A stretch of DNA of 64,000 nucleotides from Pseudomonas fulva (GTDB taxonomy: Bacteria > Pseudomonadota > Gammaproteobacteria > Pseudomonadales > Pseudomonadaceae): positions 1 to 64,000 of the forward strand of contig NZ_JADNYP010000015.1 in assembly GCF_015680705.1 (NCBI RefSeq). The letters run 5' to 3'. Below the pieces are notes generated by a model. It did not search any database and was not told where the DNA came from. It worked only from the letters and a program-made list of their open reading frames with translations. A program made the position numbers and the translations under genes. Below, piece by piece: positions 62,854 through 64,000 of this stretch (its first letter is position 1; every line of letters begins with the position of its first letter).

Positions 62854-63227
62854 GGCTCAGCTTCCTTAGAAACGTACTTATGAATGTAAAAAGGCAATCG
62901 TGGTAGGCGTCGGTTCAGGTGGCTTTAGCCGGGTTTTTGTCAGCAGGATCGAGATTTACCTTAAATCGGTTGAGCTTTTTGCTGCCAGGTCCGGGCCAAT
63001 CTGTGCGGATTGCGAGTCGAGAAAAGATTCGCATATTGACACTTGCAAATGCAATGTTATTTTTGTGGCTCAACGCTCTGGTGAGCATTCGTTTCTGGCA
63101 CTGCCTGTCAGAGCCTCGTCGGTAGCGTTGCTGCGCCCAGGTGGCGCATGGCTTGTTTAGATTCACAACAAGAAAGCCCGGCAATGGCAGGCATGGGCAC
63201 CAATTTCTAAACCAGGAAAAATTGAAG
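62854..63227. promoter_or_regulatory. Divergent control region of glycolytic operon and porin
   Basis: About 370 non-coding bases. A TTGACA (63036-63041) with TATTTT 16 bases later can serve the porin; an imperfect palindrome TTGCA-AA-TGCAA (63043-63054) sits between these boxes and may be an operator. No HexR-type site was found. The promoter for pyk must lie in the left part. Confidence 0.55.
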
Positions 63228-64000
63228 ATGCATCTAGTGACCCAGGGTTTCACCGCGCTGGTCGTTTCGCTCGCCTGCGCTGCGGCGCAGGCTTCTGAGC
63301 AGTCGGAGTCAGAGGGCTTTGTCGAGAGCAGCAGCCTTCGCCTGCTCAACCGCAATTTCTATTTCAATCGCGATTTTCGTGACGCTGCGCCCGGTGACCA
63401 AAGCTACCGGGAGGAGTGGGCGCACGGGATCATGGCGTTCTACGAGTCGGGGTTCACCCAAGGCACAGTGGGCTTCGGCGTGGATGCATTCGGCTTGCTT
63501 GGGCTCAAGCTTGACAGTGGGCGAGGGCGGTCGGGAGCCGGCCTTTTGCCCGTGGACGGTGACGACCGGCCTGATGATGACTATTCAAGTGCTGGTGGCG
63601 CACTGAAAGTACGCGTATCGAACACTGAACTTCGCTACGGCAACATGCGTACGGAAGTACCCGTCTTCGCGACCGGCGACTCCCGGCTGCTGCCCGAAAC
63701 AGCGACTGGCTTCCTGCTGCAGAGCAAGGAGATCGAAGATCTGGATGTGCAGGCCGGCCATTTCACAGCCTACAAACTTCGTAATTCGAGCAATCAGGAC
63801 GAGGATCTTTACCTCAATTATGGGGAGGGCCGCATCGGCCAAGCGATCGACTTTGTGGGTGGCACGTACGCGCTTAGTAAGCAGCTCAGCGCCAGCTTGT
63901 ACGCGTCGGACTTCGATGAGACCTGGCGCCAGTACTACGGCAATCTGAACTACGTGCTGCCACTCAGCGATACCCAGGCACTGGATTTCGACGCCAACCT
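63228..64000 (+). CDS. OprD-family outer-membrane porin (partial, runs off the window)
   Basis: 257 complete codons from ATG 63228; the C-terminus is outside. Signal peptide (about residues 1-22, A-Q-A/S-E), then the family opening F-V-E-S-S-S-L-R-L-L-N-R-N-F-Y-F-N-R-D-F, W-A-H-G-I-M-A-F-Y-E-S-G-F-T-Q-G-T-V-G-F and V-S-N-T-E-L-R-Y-G-N-M-R-T-E-V-P-V. OprD/OccD and OccK porins carry basic amino acids or carboxylates. Its position opposite the glycolytic operon suggests it admits the substrate used by that system. Confidence 0.9.
   Translation, partial: MHLVTQGFTALVVSLACAAAQASEQSESEGFVESSSLRLLNRNFYFNRDFRDAAPGDQSYREEWAHGIMAFYESGFTQGTVGFGVDAFGLLGLKLDSGRGRSGAGLLPVDGDDRPDDDYSSAGGALKVRVSNTELRYGNMRTEVPVFATGDSRLLPETATGFLLQSKEIEDLDVQAGHFTAYKLRNSSNQDEDLYLNYGEGRIGQAIDFVGGTYALSKQLSASLYASDFDETWRQYYGNLNYVLPLSDTQALDFDAN

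Overview
The window is a piece of a high-GC gammaproteobacterial chromosome, almost certainly Pseudomonas of the P. putida type. The evidence is the gacA-uvrC-pgsA-tRNA-Gly block with a TTG-started gacA, a 13-gene nuo operon with fused nuoCD next to aceA, a MiaE tRNA hydroxylase, an OprD-family porin and the protein sequences themselves. This is inference from family recognition; no database search was possible.

Layout. 1-11.4 kb is ordinary core sequence: miaE, a DUF883 membrane-anchored protein, a LEA-type lipoprotein, a PQQ-type aldose dehydrogenase, a ZapE-like ATPase, an alpha/beta hydrolase, a DUF411 protein, the tRNA-modifying U32 protein TrhP, an AI-2E family transporter and a large TonB-dependent receptor. 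11.5-13.2 kb is a compact regulatory patch: an orphan LuxR-type HTH protein, a holin-like membrane protein, a phage CI-type repressor, a divergent 48-residue ORF and an Ogr-type zinc finger. It looks like the control region of a lost P2-like prophage. 13.3-28.2 kb is respiratory complex I (nuoA to nuoN, minus strand), followed by aceA (isocitrate lyase).

30.7-43.6 kb is mixed core and accessory sequence: a secretin N-domain protein, a 146-bp MITE-like element, a secreted subtilase, a SulP transporter, a GABA-type aminotransferase, an amino-acid permease, a frameshifted DUF488 gene, a GNAT acetyltransferase, gacA, uvrC, pgsA and tRNA-Gly(GCC).

43.7-55 kb is a decayed genomic island at the tRNA-Gly site. 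A P4-type integrase lost its C-terminus at exactly the point where a convergent GntR-type regulator lost its own, which marks a deletion junction. Beyond it lies a small-molecule catabolic cluster: hydroxypyruvate isomerase-like protein and an LDH2-type dehydrogenase on the minus strand, and an intact GntR paralogue, an SDR and a CitMHS carboxylate transporter. Both transcription units carry the same 12-bp sequence upstream, a candidate operator. Between them are remains of a TauE/SafE exporter gene and a siderophore receptor gene. 52.4-54.9 kb is AT-richer orphan sequence with three copies of a short repeat.

55-64 kb holds the most striking system: a tight five-gene operon, pyk-eno-tpiA-gapN-gpmI, encoding the whole route from triose phosphate to pyruvate with a non-phosphorylating GAPDH. 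It is divergent from an OprD-family porin cut by the window edge and followed by terC. An extra lower-glycolysis operon of this kind is unusual in an Entner-Doudoroff organism whose housekeeping copies are scattered; the enolase carries an N-terminal tail of about 50 residues. Its substrate and control probably lie in the genes just right of the window.
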